A stretch of 64,000 nt of DNA, taken from NCBI RefSeq assembly GCF_000284255.1, contig NC_017075.1, positions 2,294,001 through 2,358,000 on the forward strand. Reading direction: 5' to 3'. Below, in pieces: positions 7,680 to 15,301 of this stretch (the stretch's first letter is position 1; each line of letters opens with the position of its first letter). Both the position numbers and the translations under genes were made by a program. Source of the stretch: Rubrivivax gelatinosus IL144 (GTDB lineage: Bacteria > Pseudomonadota > Gammaproteobacteria > Burkholderiales > Burkholderiaceae_C). The notes beneath the pieces were generated by a model. The model did no database searches, was not told the origin of the DNA, and saw only the letters and a list, made by a program, of their open reading frames with translations.

Positions 7680-9212
7680 ATGTCCAAGACATCAAATCCG
7701 AGACCCAATCCAGATTCTGTAAACGAGCAGATGGCGGAAGACAAGCAAGCCCTCTCGGATATGTACCCCGCGCTAGCCGAGCAAAAGCCGCAGCATCCGA
7801 TCGAGCAAGCGATCGAGCGCTATTTGCTATCGCTCCGGAATATTGGCCAAACTATCACCATTGTGATGCCCCATTTGCAGAAGTGGCAGATCGCGGAGAT
7901 CAACAAGTGCGAGAAGAAGCTCAGCCACTTCCTGCCGAACGAGGGCGCTGGCCCCGAGCCGCATACCGTTCAGCTTGACTCCGCTCGAGACTTCGCTGAA
8001 CTTACCTCGACGTTGAGGCAGTTGGAAGAACTGCACACCAATAAGTCTCTTCCTGTGCTGGCTCGAAGTCTCTTTATGCAGATGTTCTGCGAGTTTGATG
8101 CCTTCATGGGATCTCTTTTGAAGGCTGTATACATCAAGAACCAAGAGCTACTTAAGGGTATTGCGAAAGAGATTACTCTTCGGGAGCTCTTTGCGTTCCG
8201 TGATCTTGATGCGGTAAAACGCGCCATGCTGGATAAGGAGATCGAGACATTTCGCAGAGATAGCTACGTCGAGCAATTTGCAAGTCTTGAGAAGAAATTT
8301 CAGATAACACTGCGGAAGTTCGATGAATGGGCGGAGTTTGTTGAGTTGGGTCAGCGAAGAAATGTATTCACTCATAACGATGGAACGGTAAGCGATCAGT
8401 ATCTCACTGTCTGCGAGAGGGAGGGGCTGCAATTCCAGTCTCGTCCACTTCTTGGTTCAACGTTGCAGGTTGATGCTAAATACTTTGGACGTGCGTTAAC
8501 CGTTATGTCAAAGGTGGGCTACATGATAGGTCACACCCTTTGGGCAAAGGTTTTTCCCGGCGAGCATGATCAACTGCATGAGTCCCTCAACGACCGTCTT
8601 TACCAAGCGCTGGAGCACAAGCGCTGGAAGACGGCGACCGAACTCGGTTCTTTTGCGTTATCGGATCCAATGCGCAAGAACGCTTCTGACATACAAGTTC
8701 GAGTACGAGCAATCAATTGCGCCATCGCATACAAGTTTGCCGGCGACGATGCGTCATGCAAGAGGCTTCTTAATTCTTTCGACTGGTCGGCCAGTTATCG
8801 CGACTTTAAGCTCGCGATCCTCGTCTTGACAGATGAGTTTGATAATGCGGTAAAAATGATGGAGCGCATTGGCAGGTCCGGCGAAATCCTTGAGCAATCT
8901 TCGTATTACACTTGGCCGCTCTTCAATAAGTTTCGGGAGCGGCCTGAGTTCTATGTAACATATGAGAAGATTTATGGTGAGCCGTACCTCGCGCAGGTAT
9001 CAACCGACGGGAAGAGTGCAATGGTCGGGGTTCACGATACTGGCATGAGGTCAGATACTAAAAAAGCAGAGTTTCAACGGGCAAAAACCGATAAACCTTC
9101 GTTCGCTCGGTCAGATAACGGGACGCAGCGGCAGTCTGCTGCAACGTCGAGGTCGCGTCGTAAATCCGCATCGGCCAAACGCGTCGCCTCTCAAGAAGCT
9201 CCTTCTAAGTGA
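7680..9212 (+). CDS. HEPN-like domain protein, putative RNase effector (island gene C)
   Basis: A 510-aa, mostly helical, soluble-looking protein. Residues about 105-260 form a helical block ending in Q-R-R-N-V-F-T-H-N-D-G with Arg227, Asn228 and His232. This matches the HEPN active-site pattern (R followed by a polar residue, then H, Rx4-6H), and the trailing N-D-G is also common in HEPN proteins of the RiboL-PSP/MAE type. HEPN proteins are frequently metal-independent RNases in toxin-antitoxin, abortive infection and CRISPR systems. Residues 300-430 look like a further helical repeat region. Residues 460-510 are a basic, serine-rich, probably disordered tail. No signal peptide or membrane helix is seen. 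The gene is AT-rich compared with flanking chromosome, indicating horizontal acquisition. The RNase role is inference from the motif and context. Confidence 0.72.
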   Translation: MSKTSNPRPNPDSVNEQMAEDKQALSDMYPALAEQKPQHPIEQAIERYLLSLRNIGQTITIVMPHLQKWQIAEINKCEKKLSHFLPNEGAGPEPHTVQLDSARDFAELTSTLRQLEELHTNKSLPVLARSLFMQMFCEFDAFMGSLLKAVYIKNQELLKGIAKEITLRELFAFRDLDAVKRAMLDKEIETFRRDSYVEQFASLEKKFQITLRKFDEWAEFVELGQRRNVFTHNDGTVSDQYLTVCEREGLQFQSRPLLGSTLQVDAKYFGRALTVMSKVGYMIGHTLWAKVFPGEHDQLHESLNDRLYQALEHKRWKTATELGSFALSDPMRKNASDIQVRVRAINCAIAYKFAGDDASCKRLLNSFDWSASYRDFKLAILVLTDEFDNAVKMMERIGRSGEILEQSSYYTWPLFNKFRERPEFYVTYEKIYGEPYLAQVSTDGKSAMVGVHDTGMRSDTKKAEFQRAKTDKPSFARSDNGTQRQSAATSRSRRKSASAKRVASQEAPSK

Positions 9213-9340
9213 TTGCGGCACAGTGGTTCGTGGCGAGGTGCCGTCCCCGATGAACTGTCAGAGTGCCGGCTTGCGGGTGGCTCGGGATCAACACATCGGC
9301 ATGCCTCGTCTCCCATCGATAACCAGGATAGATATCTTTC

Positions 9341-9844
9341 ATGAGCGTGGGTGTGAAAACCGGGATCGCAAACGCCGTGCGGCTCGACAGGAGGACCGGG
9401 TACAGGGGCGAGCGAAGCCGGCGGCCTCGTTCGCGCTTGGTGGTGCCGTCGTGGCTGTGCCTCGTCGTCGCCGCGGTGACGCTCCTCATGGCCGCACCCG
9501 CCGCCGATGCAGCGTCGATGAACAAGTGCGTCATCAACGGCACCGTCACCTTCCAGCAGGCGCCGTGCCCTTCGACGCAGCCGCGCAAGGACCCGACGCT
9601 CGAAGAGTTGAATGCCGCGGAGAAGGCCCGTCGGGCGGCAGCGGCATCGGCGGCGGCCTCCGACCGCAGGGGGACGGCGCCGATGCCGGCCGCCACGTCG
9701 TCCCGCTTCAGTTGCGACGGCCGCACGCGGTGCACGCAGATGCACTCGTGCGAGGAAGCCAAGTTCTTCATCGCCCACTGTCCCAACACCGAGATGGACG
9801 GCGACCACGACGGCATTCCCTGCGAGCAGCAGTGGTGCCACTGA
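9341..9844 (+). CDS. Secreted Excalibur domain protein with DUF4124-like N-terminus
   Basis: A 167-aa protein. An N-terminal hydrophobic stretch (about 34-58, LVVPSWLCLVVAAVTLLMAAPAADA) looks like a signal peptide behind an unusually long basic leader. A short cysteine-containing segment (NKCVINGTVTFQQAPCP, about 60-77) resembles DUF4124. An alanine-rich linker follows, then a C-terminal Excalibur-like calcium-binding motif: D-G-D-H-D-G-I-P-C-E with cysteines at C-D-G, H-S-C-E, H-C-P and the end. Excalibur modules are extracellular and often linked to nuclease or cell-surface proteins. GC content is host-like again, so this gene may mark the chromosomal side of the island. An in-frame GTG at 9440 or 9443 would shorten the leader and is an alternative start. 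Confidence 0.7.
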   Translation: MSVGVKTGIANAVRLDRRTGYRGERSRRPRSRLVVPSWLCLVVAAVTLLMAAPAADAASMNKCVINGTVTFQQAPCPSTQPRKDPTLEELNAAEKARRAAAASAAASDRRGTAPMPAATSSRFSCDGRTRCTQMHSCEEAKFFIAHCPNTEMDGDHDGIPCEQQWCH

Positions 9845-9893
9845 CGCTCTGACAAGGCGCGCCGCAACCTGCCAGCGCCCCTCCACCGCACGG

Positions 9894-9996
9894 GAGCCGG
9901 TCGCCGGGGCGTGTCCCGCAGTGAAGTATTAGGAGGAGGGCGGGCGCAGCCCGCCCGGGGGACATGAACGGAGGGACACGCCCCGGTGACCGGCTC
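9894..9996. repeat. Long interrupted palindrome enclosing repeat copy 2
   Basis: Arms at 9894-9917 and 9973-9996 (gagccggtcgccggggcg..., and the complement with a single mismatch) form a 24-bp stem around the 44-bp repeat. Together with the internal hairpin this could extrude as a large cruciform or fold as RNA. Between the Excalibur gene and phospholipase C (9845-10160) nothing else was recognised. Confidence 0.75.
9923..9966 (-). repeat. 44-bp structured repeat, copy 2 (REP-like, inverted relative to copy 1)
   Basis: This is the same 44-nt unit as 4587-4630 read on the minus strand, with the flanking sequences conserved. The hairpin is gggcgggc-tgc-gcccgccc. Relative to copy 1, two positions in each arm changed together so that pairing is retained. 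The two copies bracket the accessory island in inverted orientation. Confidence 0.8.
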
Positions 9997-10160
9997 TCGC
10001 GCCAATGCCGGCGTGCCGCCGCAACCCAACCCAGAAGCGGCCGAACCGCAACAAAAACGAAGAGGCCCGCCTCGCCCACCCAGAGCAGCAGCGGCCCAAG
10101 AACCTCAAATCAAGGCGCCGAAGCCGCGAGACCCGCAAGCCCCGGCGCCCCAGCCACCGA

Positions 10161-12521
10161 TCAGAAGCTGTCCACCAGCCCCATCCCCGGATCGCTGACC
10201 GAGTGCCGGCCGGTCTCCATGCGCCCCGCCAGGCGGCGCAGGAAGCTCGGGTCCTGGTCGCTGGTGACGATGAAGTCGTACCACCAGCCGGTGGCGTCCA
10301 GGTTCCAGTACAGGGCCTGCTCGCCGCGGCCGCTGAACTTCAGCTCCCAGGCCGTGCCGCTGCCGCCGGCGGCGCCGCCGCTGCCGGTGGCCGTCAGGCT
10401 GCCGTAGACCTTGTTGGAGCGCACGCGCAGCGTCACCGGGCCGGTGCCGTCGTTGCGCGCTTCCAGGCGCAGGCCGCCGTTGCGCGGGTCGTAGCTCAGC
10501 TGCACCTCGGGCGACGGCGCCACGCGCGCGCGCAGCGCCGTCAGGTCGCCCTTGAAGCGGCGGTGGAAGCCGTTCGGGCCCAGCACCCAGAAGTCGTAGC
10601 GGCCGGCGTTGTCGGTCTGCACGTTCCACACGTCGTCCAGCAGGCGGCGCGGCTGCACCATGTAGCGGTGCGGCACCGGGTACTGCTGGTCGCGGAAGGC
10701 CAGCAGCGCGGCCGGGTCCGTCGGGATCGGCTGGCGGCTCGGCATCGCGTCGAGCTTGAGCTTGTCGTAGACGTGGAACACCGCCGCGGCGCGGCCGCTG
10801 TTGCGGAAGACGAGGCGCAGCCTGCCCAGGCGCTCCTGCACCTGCGCCACCACGTTCAGCTCGTAGGGCAGGGCGCGCGACGGGCGGTAGCCGGTGGCCT
10901 GGGCGGGCAGGCTGCGGCCGGCCGGCGGCGTGATCTGCGGCAGCGCCTGCTGCGCGGCGCGCAGCGCGTCGGCCTCGGCCTTGGTCTTGCGGCCGGCCAG
11001 CGTCGGCAGCGGTTCGCGGTTCGGGTTGGCGAAGTTGAAGGCGCTCGTCAGGTCGCCCAGCACCGCGCGGCGGAACGGGGCGATGTTCGGCTCCTTGACG
11101 CCGAAGCGCGCTTCCAGGAAGCGGATCACCGAGGTGTGGTCGAAGGCCTGCGAGTTGACCCAGCCGCCGCGGCTCCACGGCGAGATCACGTACATCGGCA
11201 CGCGCACGCCGGGGCCGTAGACGCGGCCGTCCTGGGCGCCGTAGTCGTAGTTGCTGCCGCCCTTCTGCGGCTGGCCGGTGGTGCCCGGGGGCGAGGGGTA
11301 GTTGTTGTATTCGTAGGCCAGCTCGGCGGCCGACAGCGTCGTCTTGCCGGCCAGGCTGCCGTCGGGCAGCGGCGCCGGCGCGGCCGGCGAGGGCACGTGG
11401 TCGAAGTAGCCGTCGTTCTCGTCGAAGTTGACGAAGAGCACGGTCTTGCTCCAGACGTCGGGGTTGGCCGTCAACGCGTCCAGCACCTGCTGGATGTACC
11501 AGGCGCCTTGCACCGGGCTGGACGGGCCGGGGTGCTCGGAATAGGTGGCCGGCGCCACCACCCACGACACCTGCGGCAGCTTGCCGTTCAGGCAGTCCTC
11601 GCGGAACTTCTTGAAGTAGCCGTCGACGTCGCCGGCGGTGCCCGGCATCGTGTTGGCCACGCCCTTGTACAGCGGGTTGTGGGCGTCGTCGCTGGCCGGG
11701 TCGTAGGCCGGGTAGGGGCCGCCGTCGGTGCCCACCGGCTTGCCCGAGGCCTGGTTGGCGGCGCGGTACTGCTTGAAGCCGACCAGCGAGTTGTCGCCGT
11801 AGTTGTCGGGCATGTTCTCGTAGACGATCCAGCTCACGCCGGCGGCCTGCAGGCGCTCGGGGTAGGTCTTCCACTCGTAGCCCACGCTGCCGTCGTCGCT
11901 GGGGCTGAAGCCGTCCCACTCGTTGTTCAGCGAGGCCACGCCGGTGCCGCTGGGGCCGTTGGTGCCGGTCCACAGGAACATGCGGTTCGAGTTGGTGCCG
12001 GTGTGCATCGAGCAGTGGTAGCCGTCGCAGACCGTGAAGGCGTTGGCCAGCGCGTACTGGAAGGGCATCTCGGCCTCTTCGTAGTACGACATCGAGGCCG
12101 TCTTCTTCACCGCCGGCCAGTAGCCGTAGCGGCCGTCCAGCCAGGCCAGCTGGCCGTCGACCCAGCTGTGCGGCGTGCCCGAGACGCGCTGCGCGTTGCC
12201 CTTGGTCCAGTCCAGGTGGTAGGGCGTCACGGGGTTGCCGCTGGCGTCCAGCTGCTCCCAGACGCTGCGGCCGCCGGGCTGCGGCACCGTGAAGCGGTCG
12301 CCGAAGCCGCGCGTGCCCTTCAGCATGCCGAAGTAGTGGTCGAACGAGCGGTTCTCCTGCATCAGGATGACCACGTGCTTCACGTCCCGGATCGTGCCGG
12401 TCTCGTTGTACGCGGGGATGGCCAGCGCCTTGCGGATGCTGGGCGGGAACGCGCTCAGGGTGGCCGCAGCGATGCCCGAATGGGCGGCGCCCTGGAGGAA
12501 CTTGCGACGGGAGGTGGTCAC
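10161..12521 (-). CDS. Phosphocholine-specific phospholipase C, Tat-exported
   Basis: A 786-aa predicted extracytoplasmic phospholipase C of the acid phosphatase-like superfamily, similar to Pseudomonas PlcH/PlcN and Burkholderia Plc enzymes. It would hydrolyse phosphatidylcholine or sphingomyelin headgroups. The N-terminus has a twin-arginine signal (SRRKFLQG) followed by a hydrophobic stretch and an A-x-A-like region. The catalytic core begins HVVILMQENRSFDHYFG, with the E-N-R-S-F-D-H metal/nucleophile signature, and later E-H-P-G-P-S-S and F-D-E-N-D-G-Y-F-D-H-V-P motifs appear. Two C-terminal beta domains (about 600-780) resemble the duplicated DUF756 repeats. A GTG start at 12521 with AGGAG about 9 nt upstream places the RR motif near the N-terminus; the longer frame to 12620 has no ribosome site. 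It is divergent from cbpA. Confidence 0.93.
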   Translation of the reverse strand: MTTSRRKFLQGAAHSGIAAATLSAFPPSIRKALAIPAYNETGTIRDVKHVVILMQENRSFDHYFGMLKGTRGFGDRFTVPQPGGRSVWEQLDASGNPVTPYHLDWTKGNAQRVSGTPHSWVDGQLAWLDGRYGYWPAVKKTASMSYYEEAEMPFQYALANAFTVCDGYHCSMHTGTNSNRMFLWTGTNGPSGTGVASLNNEWDGFSPSDDGSVGYEWKTYPERLQAAGVSWIVYENMPDNYGDNSLVGFKQYRAANQASGKPVGTDGGPYPAYDPASDDAHNPLYKGVANTMPGTAGDVDGYFKKFREDCLNGKLPQVSWVVAPATYSEHPGPSSPVQGAWYIQQVLDALTANPDVWSKTVLFVNFDENDGYFDHVPSPAAPAPLPDGSLAGKTTLSAAELAYEYNNYPSPPGTTGQPQKGGSNYDYGAQDGRVYGPGVRVPMYVISPWSRGGWVNSQAFDHTSVIRFLEARFGVKEPNIAPFRRAVLGDLTSAFNFANPNREPLPTLAGRKTKAEADALRAAQQALPQITPPAGRSLPAQATGYRPSRALPYELNVVAQVQERLGRLRLVFRNSGRAAAVFHVYDKLKLDAMPSRQPIPTDPAALLAFRDQQYPVPHRYMVQPRRLLDDVWNVQTDNAGRYDFWVLGPNGFHRRFKGDLTALRARVAPSPEVQLSYDPRNGGLRLEARNDGTGPVTLRVRSNKVYGSLTATGSGGAAGGSGTAWELKFSGRGEQALYWNLDATGWWYDFIVTSDQDPSFLRRLAGRMETGRHSVSDPGMGLVDSF

Positions 12522-12724
12522 GGTGGTGAGCTCCTGGGTTTTGGATGAAGCGCTGCCCGGCACGCGGCCGCGGCAACGGGTTTTCGTCGGCTCCGGCTCG
12601 GGCGGCCGGGGCGTGTGCATCCTTGGCGGCGCGGGTGACAGCGGCGTGTCGGGCAGATGCCGGCGGCGCCGGCGCGGGGCCTGTTCCGGGGGCTTGATTC
12701 CGGCGCCGATCTGTGCGGCGGCCT

Positions 12725-12752
12725 CTTGAATCAGCCGCCCCCGCCGCCATCT
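12725..12752 (+). promoter_or_regulatory. Sigma-32-like promoter upstream of cbpA
   Basis: CTTGAA (12725-12730), a 14-nt spacer and CGCCATCT (12745-12752) match the RpoH -35 and 7 of 8 positions of the CCCCATnT -10. It ends 22 nt upstream of the GTG start, leaving a very short leader that contains the GGAGG at 12761-12765. In 12522-12774 nothing else was recognised. Confidence 0.6.
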
Positions 12753-12774
12753 GCAGGGTCGGAGGCATCACACG

Positions 12775-13758
12775 GTGGAGTTCAAGGACTATTACCAGGT
12801 GCTGGGCGTGGCCCGCGACGCGACTCAGGACGCGGTCAAGAAGGCCTATCGCAAGCTCGCGCGGCAGTTCCACCCGGACGTCAGCAAGGCGCCCGACGCG
12901 GCGGCGCGCATGAGCGAGGTCAACGAGGCCTATGCCGTGCTGTCCGACCCCGAACGCCGCGCCGCCTACGACCAGGTCGGCCGCGGCCACCAGGCCGGCG
13001 AACGCTTCACGCCGCCGCCCGACTGGGACGCCGGCTTCGAGTTCCAGGGCCGCGCCCCGGGTGCCGGCGCCGAGTTCGGCGGCGACTTCAGCGACTTCTT
13101 CGAGCAGCTTTTCGGCCGCGCCGGCATGCAGCGCGGTGCCGCCCGCCATGGCCGCGGCGGCGCGATGCGCGGCGAGGACCACCACGCCAAGATCGTGCTC
13201 GACCTCGAAGCCGCGCTGCGCGGCGGCGTGCACCGCGTCTCGCTACGTCAGCCGCAGCTGGGGCCCGACGGCCACGTCGTGCTCGCCGAACGCACGCTGG
13301 AGGTGACGCTGCCGGCCGGCGTGCGCCCGGGCCGGCTGGTGCGCCTGGCCGGGCAGGGCGGGCCGGGTCAGCCGCCGGGCGATCTGTTCCTGGAAGTGGT
13401 GCTGCATGACCACCCGCGCTGGCGCGTCGACGGTGCCGACCTCGTCGGCGAGCTGCCGGTCGCGCCCTGGGAAGCGGCGCTGGGCGGCGTGCTGCCGGTG
13501 GCGCTGCCCGACGGCAGCACGCTGCAGGTGCGGGTGCCGGCCGGCGCCCAGGCCGGCCAGCGGCTCACGCTGCGCGGCCGCGGGCTGCCGGGCACGCCGC
13601 CGGGCGATCTGGATCTGGTCGTGCGCGTCGTGCTGCCCAGCGCGCTGGACCCGCGGGCGCGCGCGCTGTACGAACGCATGGCGCAGGAGCTGCCGGACTT
13701 CGACGCGCGCAAGGTGGCCGCCGCCGAAGCCGAACGCCGTGGTGGAGACGAGCGATGA
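12775..13758 (+). CDS. cbpA: Curved DNA-binding protein / DnaJ-class co-chaperone CbpA
   Basis: A 327-aa DnaJ paralogue. The J domain (residues 1-70) has D-Y-Y-x-x-L-G and the HPD tripeptide (F-H-P-D-V) that stimulates DnaK. It is followed by a G/F-rich linker (about 75-130) and two substrate-binding beta-barrel domains (about 135-305). There is no cysteine zinc-finger region, which separates it from DnaJ. The GTG start is set by GGAGG 9 nt upstream and the family-typical MEFKDYY beginning. It overlaps cbpM by 4 nt (ATGA), implying translational coupling. A sigma-32-like promoter lies just upstream. CbpA is known to act as a DnaK co-chaperone and to bind curved DNA. Confidence 0.95.
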   Translation: MEFKDYYQVLGVARDATQDAVKKAYRKLARQFHPDVSKAPDAAARMSEVNEAYAVLSDPERRAAYDQVGRGHQAGERFTPPPDWDAGFEFQGRAPGAGAEFGGDFSDFFEQLFGRAGMQRGAARHGRGGAMRGEDHHAKIVLDLEAALRGGVHRVSLRQPQLGPDGHVVLAERTLEVTLPAGVRPGRLVRLAGQGGPGQPPGDLFLEVVLHDHPRWRVDGADLVGELPVAPWEAALGGVLPVALPDGSTLQVRVPAGAQAGQRLTLRGRGLPGTPPGDLDLVVRVVLPSALDPRARALYERMAQELPDFDARKVAAAEAERRGGDER

Positions 13759-14039
13759 GCGAAACGACGCTGCGCCTGCTCGACGAGGCGCTGCTGACCC
13801 TGGACGAACTCTGCCGCGCCGCGCCGGTGGCGCCGGGCTGGGTGGCCGAACGCATCGAGGCCGGCTTCGTGCGGCCGGCCGGCGGCGGCCGTGGCGACTG
13901 GCGTTTCGACGCCGTCGCGCTGCGCCGCGTGCGCCGCATGGCGCTGCTGGAGCGCGAGTTCGACGCCGTGCCCGAGCTGGCCGCGCTGGTGGCCGACCTG
14001 GAGGACGAGATCGCCCGGCTGCGCCGCCGGATGCGGTGA
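13755..14039 (+). CDS. cbpM: Chaperone modulatory protein CbpM
   Basis: A 94-aa MerR-like winged helix protein. In the known family CbpM binds the J domain of CbpA and inhibits both its DnaK co-chaperone and DNA-binding activities. Residues about 14-60 fit the helix-turn-helix (LDELCRAAPVAPGWVAERIEAG...W-R-F-D). The end (LVADLEDEIARLRRRMR) is a short coiled coil. The coupled overlap with cbpA and the typical length support the assignment. Confidence 0.9.
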   Translation: MSETTLRLLDEALLTLDELCRAAPVAPGWVAERIEAGFVRPAGGGRGDWRFDAVALRRVRRMALLEREFDAVPELAALVADLEDEIARLRRRMR

Positions 14040-14106
14040 AGACGCGACACGGCGCGTGACAGAATCGCGCGCCGCCGGCGCTCGCCGGCAACCGCTGATC
14101 ACCGCC

Positions 14107-14796
14107 GTGGCCGACACCCCCACCACCACCTCGCCGGGCTCCGGCCTCGAAGGGCGCGCGCTCGCCTGCCGGCGCGGGCGCCGGCTGCTGTTCGAAGGCG
14201 TCGACATCCAGTTGAAGCCCGGCAGCATCACCTGGCTGCGCGGCACCAACGGCAGCGGCAAGACCAGCCTGATGCGCATCCTCGCCGGGCTGTCGACGCC
14301 CGAAGCCGGCGAGCTGCTGTGGAACGGCCGCCCGGTGCGCGAAGCCGGCGCCGCCGCGCGCGAGGCGGTGCTCTACATCGGCCACGCCAATGCGCTCAAA
14401 GACGACCTGACGCTGGGCGAGTCGCTGGCTTTCCTCGGCCGCCTGGGCGGTGTGCAGGACGCGAGCGAGCGCGCCGCCGCAGCGCTGGAGCAGGCGGAGC
14501 TGGCCGACCGCCGCGCCGCCGCGGTGCGCACGCTGTCGCAAGGCCAGCGCCGCCGCGGCGCGCTGGCGCGCCTGGCGCTGGACGAACGCGCGCGCACCTG
14601 GATCCTCGACGAGCCTTACGACGCGCTGGACGCGCAGAGCACCGCGCGCCTGTCGGCGCTGCTGCTGGCGCACGCGGCGCGCGGCGGTGCGGTGCTCTTG
14701 ACCAGCCACCAGGTCGTCGAGCTGGCCGGCGCGGTGGAATACGACCTGGAAACGCGCCGCGTCCAGAACGCACGCCGCGGCCGCGTAACGGTCTGA
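14107..14796 (+). CDS. ccmA: Cytochrome c biogenesis ATP-binding export protein CcmA
   Basis: A 229-aa ABC ATPase that with CcmB drives release of holo-CcmE from the CcmCD complex. Walker A is G-T-N-G-S-G-K-T-S, the signature is L-S-Q-G-Q-R-R-R, and Walker B is T-W-I-L-D-E-P-Y-D-A-L-D, followed by the H-loop region (L-L-T-S-H-Q). L-S-x-G-Q-x-R-R is typical of CcmA. The GTG at 14107 gives the length closest to the family. A GTG at 14056 in the same frame is possible but sits in sequence that looks intergenic, and neither has a clear ribosome site. It is separated from ccmB by two cytochrome genes. Confidence 0.92.
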   Translation: MADTPTTTSPGSGLEGRALACRRGRRLLFEGVDIQLKPGSITWLRGTNGSGKTSLMRILAGLSTPEAGELLWNGRPVREAGAAAREAVLYIGHANALKDDLTLGESLAFLGRLGGVQDASERAAAALEQAELADRRAAAVRTLSQGQRRRGALARLALDERARTWILDEPYDALDAQSTARLSALLLAHAARGGAVLLTSHQVVELAGAVEYDLETRRVQNARRGRVTV

Positions 14797-14851
14797 CAAA
14801 CATCAAGAAAGCCGCGAAGATCGCGGCACGGTCGGTGCGGCGCGGTTAAGG

Positions 14852-14868
14852 TCTGGACTCAGTCCAGA
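14852..14868. promoter_or_regulatory. 17-bp palindrome upstream of the cytochrome genes
   Basis: tctggact-c-agtccaga is a perfect 8+1+8 palindrome about 65 nt upstream of the cytochrome c start. It could be an operator for the cytochrome pair or part of a terminator for ccmA. No T-tract follows, so an operator is slightly favoured. Confidence 0.35.
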
Positions 14869-14933
14869 TCGGCTGTCGCTGCCCCCGCCGCGCCACCGCT
14901 GCAGCGGGTCCGACACTTTTGCCGAGACGAACC

Positions 14934-15281
14934 GTGACCGCCCATTCCCGCCATCCGCGCCGTGCCGCGGCCCTCGTGCTGATCACCGGGCTGGGCCTCG
15001 CCGCCCCGGCCTTCGCGCTCGACGAGGGCGCCGCCGAAGCCTTGGTGCGACGCAACAACTGCCTGAAGTGCCACGGCGTCGACAAGGACAAGGACGGCCC
15101 TTCGTTCCAGAAGACGGCCAAGAAGTACCGCGGCAAGGCCGGCGCCGTCGACCGCGTGGTCGAGCACCTGACCAGCGGCGAGAAGGCCAAGTTCCCCGAC
15201 GGCCACGAAGAGGATCACAAGATCGTGCGCGCCGAGCGCGCCGACCTGGAGAACCTCGCGCAGTGGATCCTGTCGCGCTGA
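14934..15281 (+). CDS. Class I c-type cytochrome (periplasmic)
   Basis: A 115-aa monoheme cytochrome. A basic N-terminus and hydrophobic segment (about 9-28, ending A-F-A) form a Sec signal peptide. The heme attachment motif is C-L-K-C-H (about 43-47). A lysine-rich region follows, and the C-terminal helix ends N-L-A-Q-W-I-L-S, as in the small cytochrome c class where a family-typical C-terminal helix packs on the heme. The usual sixth-ligand Met is not obvious, because no Met follows the heme motif; a His such as the one in H-E-E-D-H may serve instead. The GTG at 14934 was preferred over a TTG five codons upstream. It lies 20 nt before the tetraheme NapC-like gene, and the two probably form an electron-transfer pair. 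Confidence 0.85.
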   Translation: MTAHSRHPRRAAALVLITGLGLAAPAFALDEGAAEALVRRNNCLKCHGVDKDKDGPSFQKTAKKYRGKAGAVDRVVEHLTSGEKAKFPDGHEEDHKIVRAERADLENLAQWILSR

Positions 15282-15301
15282 GTCGCTGAGGAAGGCCGCT
15301 C

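Noticed and set aside
10105..13233. A 1042-aa minus-strand open frame antisense to and overlapping phospholipase C and cbpA
   Set aside because: It is a GC-rich shadow frame: composition is Arg/Ala/Pro/Gly-heavy, no domain is visible, and the overlapping phospholipase and CbpA have clear motifs.
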